64,000 nucleotides of DNA from an uncultured Collinsella sp. (GTDB taxonomy: Bacteria; Actinomycetota; Coriobacteriia; Coriobacteriales; Coriobacteriaceae), in the NCBI GenBank assembly GCA_937989875.1, contig CALKBO010000029.1, positions 62,001-126,000 of the forward strand, in the 5' to 3' direction. Below the pieces are notes generated by a model. That model searched no databases and had not been told where the DNA came from. It saw only the letters and a program-made list of their open reading frames with translations. Numbering within the stretch: the first letter of the stretch is position 1; the number at the start of each line of letters is the position of its first letter. The position numbers were made by a program, and so were the translations under genes. Below are positions 60,452 to 64,000 of the stretch, in pieces.

Positions 60452-61671
60452 GGGAAGACCACGCTGCGTCCCGGGCTGCCGGGGGAATCCTGCGCGCCCG
60501 CGCGCATGGGGGCAGCTCGCAATCGCTCGGCATCGCTTGCGAAGGGGGCGCCTCCGACCTCATCGACTTCTCGGTGAACGTGAATCCGGCAGGCCCCTCG
60601 CCGCGCGCCGTCGCCGCAGCTTGCAAGGCGGTTTCTCGAATCGACGCCTACCCCGATAGGGAAAGTCTCGCCCTCGTTCGCGCCCTAGCGCGCGCCCAGG
60701 GCATTCCAGAAGATACTATCGTCTGCGGCGCGGGCGCGTCCGACATCATCTGGCGACTCGCTGCGGCGGTGCGACCGAAACGCATCGTCGTGTGCGCGCC
60801 GACGTTCTCTGAATATGCGGAGGCGGCATCGTACTACGGCGCATGCGTGCAGGAGTTCCCGCTCTCCGAAGCGGACGACTTCGACGTGCCCGCCTCCTTC
60901 GCCCGCGCGATCGAGGGGCCGGGAGACGTGGCGTACCTCTGCAATCCGAACAACCCGACGGGGCGCCTCGTCGACCCCCGCGTGATTGATGCCGCGGCAT
61001 GCCGCTGCGAGCAGGTGGGCGCGCTGCTCGTCGTGGACGAGTGCTTCCTCGGATTTGCGCCCGACGCCCGCGAAAGGAGCGTGGCCGCACGCGCCGCGTG
61101 TTCGCGTCATGTGGCCGTGCTCTCCGCGTTCACCAAGCTCTACGGAATGGCAGGGTTGCGGTTGGGGTATCTGATCAGCGGAAACGCCCAACTCATCGAG
61201 GGGATTCGCCGGGCGGGGCAGGCGTGGCCCGTCTCCTCGGTCGCCGAGGCCGCGGGCATCGCCGCCCTGGAAGATGTCGAATACGTCTCGCACACGCGCG
61301 ATGTATTGGCGGGCGAGCGAGCGTGGCTTTCCCACGAGCTCTCCTCGTTCGGGCTTTTCGTCGTGCCGTCGGATGCAAATTTCCTTTTAGTCCGCACGCC
61401 GGCGAAAGACATCCCCGAGCGCCTGTATAAACAGGGGGTTTTGGTCCGCACGTGCGACTCGTTTTCGGTACTGTCCCGTTTCTGGTGCCGCGTCGCGGTG
61501 CGCACGCGCAAGGAGAACGCCCGGCTTGCGATGGCGTTCAGCCGCGCGCTTCGGGCGGAAGGCGCATCGGGCGAAGGCGAACCCGATGAACGGGGCGGCG
61601 CTTCTTGCGGCGGCGCTATGGTGGGCGCAGATGGCCGAGGCTCGGCGAAGGAGGTCGATACCCGTGGGTAG
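60448..61671 (+). CDS. cobD: L-threonine-O-3-phosphate decarboxylase (PLP enzyme)
   Basis: A 407-residue aminotransferase-fold enzyme that supplies aminopropanol phosphate. It shows HGGSSQSLG, DFSVNVNPAGPSP, LCNPNNPTGR and the PLP lysine in SAFTKLYGMAGLRLGY. Confusion with HisC is possible, but the corrinoid context settles it. The last 40 residues are a Gly/Ala/Glu-rich tail beyond the usual end. Its stop overlaps the cbiP start. Confidence 0.88.
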   Translation: MREDHAASRAAGGILRARAHGGSSQSLGIACEGGASDLIDFSVNVNPAGPSPRAVAAACKAVSRIDAYPDRESLALVRALARAQGIPEDTIVCGAGASDIIWRLAAAVRPKRIVVCAPTFSEYAEAASYYGACVQEFPLSEADDFDVPASFARAIEGPGDVAYLCNPNNPTGRLVDPRVIDAAACRCEQVGALLVVDECFLGFAPDARERSVAARAACSRHVAVLSAFTKLYGMAGLRLGYLISGNAQLIEGIRRAGQAWPVSSVAEAAGIAALEDVEYVSHTRDVLAGERAWLSHELSSFGLFVVPSDANFLLVRTPAKDIPERLYKQGVLVRTCDSFSVLSRFWCRVAVRTRKENARLAMAFSRALRAEGASGEGEPDERGGASCGGAMVGADGRGSAKEVDTRG

Positions 61672-63163
61672 GGCGAAGCCCATCATGATCCAGGGCACCA
61701 TGTCGAACGCGGGGAAGAGCCTGCTTGCGGCGGGGCTGTGCCGTGTGCTTTCGCAGGACGGCCTGCGCGTGGCTCCCTTCAAGAGCCAGAACATGGCGCT
61801 CAACAGCGGTGTCACGGCCGACGGGCTCGAGATGGGGCGCGCTCAGATCATGCAGGCCGAGGCGTGCGGCATCGCGCCCGACGTGCGCATGAACCCCATC
61901 CTGCTCAAGCCCGAAAGCGATCACCGAAGCCAGCTCATCGTGGCCGGCAAGGCGCAGGGAGCCTTCGCTGCGAGGGACTACTTCGCGCGAAAGAAGGCGC
62001 TCATGCCGCAGATTTTGGAGGCGTTCGATTCACTCGCGGAGGAAAACGACGTCATCGTCATCGAGGGCGCCGGCAGCCCCGCCGAAATCAACCTTGCCGA
62101 AAACGACATCGTCAACATGGGGCTCGCGCGCGCCGTGTCCTCCCCCGTGCTGCTCGCGGGCGACATCGACCCAGGCGGGGTGTTTGCCCAGCTTTACGGT
62201 ACGGTCGCGCTCCTTTCGCCCGAGGATCGCGCGCTTTTGCGGGGGCTTGTGGTAAACAAGTTCCGCGGCGATGTGGAAATCCTGCGCCCGGGTTTGGCCC
62301 CGCTCGAGAAGATGTGCGGGGTTCCCGTCGTGGGGGTCGTGCCGTATCTTACGCTCGACCTGGACGACGAGGACTCGCTCGCGCCGCGCCTATCTGTCCG
62401 CGAGGCGCGCGGCGTCATCGACGTCGCCGTCGTGCGTCTTCCGCATCTGTCGAACTTCACCGATTTCGACCCGCTTTCGCGCGTGCCCGGCGTGGGCGTG
62501 CGCTACGTTTCCTCGACGACCGATCTGGGCCGACCCGACCTGGTGGTGCTCCCCGGCTCGAAGACCACGCTCGACGACGCGCGCTGGCTTGCGGCTAGCG
62601 GCATCGGAGCCTGTGTACGCGCGCTTTCGGGCGCGGGCACGCCGGTGCTCGGTATATGCGGAGGCTACCAGCTTTTGGGAGACGAGCTTTCCGACCCGCA
62701 CGGCAGGGAAGGCGCTGGCACCGCGCGCGGGCTCGGGCTCATCCCTGCAAGTACGGTGTTCAAGGAGGAAAAGCGCCTCGCTCGGTCGGAACTGCGCATC
62801 ACGGGCGCCCAAGGCGCGTTCTCGGTGTGGAACGGCATGACGGCGCGCGGGTACGAGATTCACGACGGCGAAACGATCGTCTCCTGCGCCCCTGCGGGCA
62901 CGATTGGCGGCAAACCAGAAGGCGCGGCCTGCGGAAACGTGTTCGGAACCTATCTCCACGGGCTGTTCGACGAACCGGGGGTGGCGCTCGCCCTCGCGCG
63001 CTCGCTCGCGCGCATGCGTGGCCTGCCCGAGAGCGTCGTGGGTGCTGCGGGCGCGGCGTCCGCGGCCGATCACCGTGCGCGCGAGTTCGACCGCCTGGCC
63101 GACTCCGTGCGCGTGGCGCTCGACATGGAGTATGTCTACCGCATTATCGAGGAGGGCGTATGA
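61664..63163 (+). CDS. cbiP: Adenosylcobyric acid synthase
   Basis: A 499-residue amidase with an N-terminal ATP-binding domain (MIQGTMSNAGKSLLAAGLC, PFKSQNMALNS, VIEGAGSPAEINL) and a C-terminal glutamine amidotransferase half with GICGGYQLLG and YLHGLFD. It amidates side chains b, d, e and g. GTG at 61664 was chosen because AAGGAGG lies nine bases upstream and overlaps the cobD stop by eight bases; ATG 61586 is an alternative without such a site. Confidence 0.9.
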   Translation: MGRAKPIMIQGTMSNAGKSLLAAGLCRVLSQDGLRVAPFKSQNMALNSGVTADGLEMGRAQIMQAEACGIAPDVRMNPILLKPESDHRSQLIVAGKAQGAFAARDYFARKKALMPQILEAFDSLAEENDVIVIEGAGSPAEINLAENDIVNMGLARAVSSPVLLAGDIDPGGVFAQLYGTVALLSPEDRALLRGLVVNKFRGDVEILRPGLAPLEKMCGVPVVGVVPYLTLDLDDEDSLAPRLSVREARGVIDVAVVRLPHLSNFTDFDPLSRVPGVGVRYVSSTTDLGRPDLVVLPGSKTTLDDARWLAASGIGACVRALSGAGTPVLGICGGYQLLGDELSDPHGREGAGTARGLGLIPASTVFKEEKRLARSELRITGAQGAFSVWNGMTARGYEIHDGETIVSCAPAGTIGGKPEGAACGNVFGTYLHGLFDEPGVALALARSLARMRGLPESVVGAAGAASAADHRAREFDRLADSVRVALDMEYVYRIIEEGV

Positions 63164-63675
63164 TCCACGTGTATCATGGCGACGGCAAAGGCAAGACCAC
63201 GGCGGCGATGGGCCTCGCCCTTCGCATGCTCGCCGCAGGCCGCCGCGTCGTCGTCGTGCAGTTCCTGAAAGACGGCGAAAGCGGGGAGGTGCGCCTGCTC
63301 GCCGAGCATTTCGGCGTGCCCGTGTTCGCGGGGAAGGCGTCGGACAAGTTTACCTGGTCCATGACGTCGGAAGAACTTGCCGCGACGCGCGAGCTGCACG
63401 ATGGGAACCTCGCTTCCGCGCTCGCCGAGCTCGAGGGCGCGCAGGAGGGGCTGCTCGTGCTCGACGAGGCGCTCGACGCGCTTTCGAAGGGGCTTGTCGA
63501 CGAGGCGCTCGTGGACCGCGCGCTCGATATGTCCGCGCGCGGCGTCGAAGTAGCGCTCACCGGGCGCGCGCCTTCCCGCAAGATCGTGGAGAAGGCCGAC
63601 TACATAACCGAGATGCGGTGCGAGAAACACCCCTACGCTCAGGGGATAGGTGCAAGGGAAGGAGTGGAGTACTAG
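63160..63675 (+). CDS. cobO: Cob(I)yrinic acid a,c-diamide adenosyltransferase (BtuR/CobO type)
   Basis: A 171-residue enzyme that adds the adenosyl ligand. The P-loop HGDGKGKTTAAMGLALRM starts the protein; LVLDEALDAL and ALTGRAPSRKIVEKADYITEM follow. The GAGGAGGG site precedes the ATG, which overlaps the cbiP stop (ATGA). The next gene starts directly after its stop. Confidence 0.92.
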   Translation: MIHVYHGDGKGKTTAAMGLALRMLAAGRRVVVVQFLKDGESGEVRLLAEHFGVPVFAGKASDKFTWSMTSEELAATRELHDGNLASALAELEGAQEGLLVLDEALDALSKGLVDEALVDRALDMSARGVEVALTGRAPSRKIVEKADYITEMRCEKHPYAQGIGAREGVEY

Positions 63676-64000
63676 ATGGATTCCAAGGAGATGGCGCCCG
63701 GCGACATCGAGCGGCGCAGCTTCGAGATCATCACCGAAGAGCTCGGCGGCCGCACGTTCCCGCCGCTTGAAGAGCCCGTCGTGAAGCGCGTCATCCACAC
63801 CACTGCCGACTTCTCGTACGCCGATTCCCTCGTATTCACCCATGACGCCGCGCACTGTGCTCTCGACGCACTGCGCGCAGGGGCCACGGTGCTCACCGAC
63901 ACGAACATGGCGCTCGCAGGCATAAGCAAGCCCGCGCTCGCAAAGCTCGGCTGCAAGGCCGTGTGCTACATGGCCGACCCTAATGTCGCCGCGGCTGCGC
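63676..64000 (+). CDS. cbiC: Cobalt-precorrin-8 methylmutase, N-terminal part
   Basis: The window ends inside this gene, and 108 residues are visible. They match CbiC/CobH: IERRSFEIITEELG, VVKRVIHTTADFSYA with the catalytic histidine, and TDTNMALAGISKPAL. It moves the methyl group from C11 to C12. The start directly follows the cobO stop. The rest lies beyond the window. Confidence 0.9.
   Translation, partial: MDSKEMAPGDIERRSFEIITEELGGRTFPPLEEPVVKRVIHTTADFSYADSLVFTHDAAHCALDALRAGATVLTDTNMALAGISKPALAKLGCKAVCYMADPNVAAAA

Overview
The window reads as the chromosome of a high-G+C actinobacterium of the class Coriobacteriia, most like Collinsella. This is inferred from gene order and protein character (an Ile T-box before ileS, efp-asp23-nusB-xseB-tlyA-nadK-recN, a fructose PTS with RpiR control, a SigB-type sigma factor); no database search was possible. 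It falls into two unlike parts.

Positions 1 to about 42,100 are core chromosome. In order: the end of a probable ftsH; a DUF523 gene; a glycerol-dehydrogenase-like enzyme; ileS behind a tRNA-Ile-sensing T-box; lspA-rluD; a membrane glycosyltransferase; a small prepilin-peptidase-like protein; a dGTPase-like HD protein; rarA; a coiled-coil protein, an RsbW-like protein, a SigB-type sigma factor and a permease in one overlapping run; alaS-ruvX-mltG-HAD phosphatase-aroK-degenerate aroB; pepP; then efp to recN. Next is a fructose/sugar PTS locus (divergent rpiR, fruA, ptsH, ptsI and two tandem fruK genes) holding a 42-bp perfect inverted repeat, followed by a CCA-adding enzyme, two identical tRNA-Glu genes, a YbhN-like membrane protein, a TetR regulator and a radical SAM/SPASM protein. 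Two copies and one half copy of a palindromic repeat lie in gaps of this part.

An IS3-family insertion sequence (42,121-43,337) marks the junction. From there to the end the DNA is visibly richer in G+C and holds a divergent corrinoid locus. The minus strand, behind a cobalamin riboswitch, encodes an exported lipoprotein CbiK, a small lipoprotein, a binding lipoprotein carrying a domain related to the small one, a FecCD-type permease and an ATPase: a probable corrinoid, porphyrin or metal-chelate acquisition system. The plus strand is a tightly overlapped anaerobic cobalamin operon: cbiF, cbiD, a cbiL remnant, cbiG, cbiH, cbiET, cbiA, cobT, cobU, cobS, a CobU-like/CobC fusion, cbiB, cobD, cbiP, cobO and the start of cbiC. 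Together these cover most of the route from cobalt insertion to adenosylcobalamin, but C20 methylation (cbiL) is represented only by an internally deleted remnant, and cbiJ is not in view.

Most notable points: the cbiL remnant, the exported CbiK in a riboswitch-controlled uptake operon, the aroB homologue that has lost its catalytic residues, the CobU-like/CobC fusion, the degenerate anti-sigma partner of the sigma factor, and the palindromic repeats.
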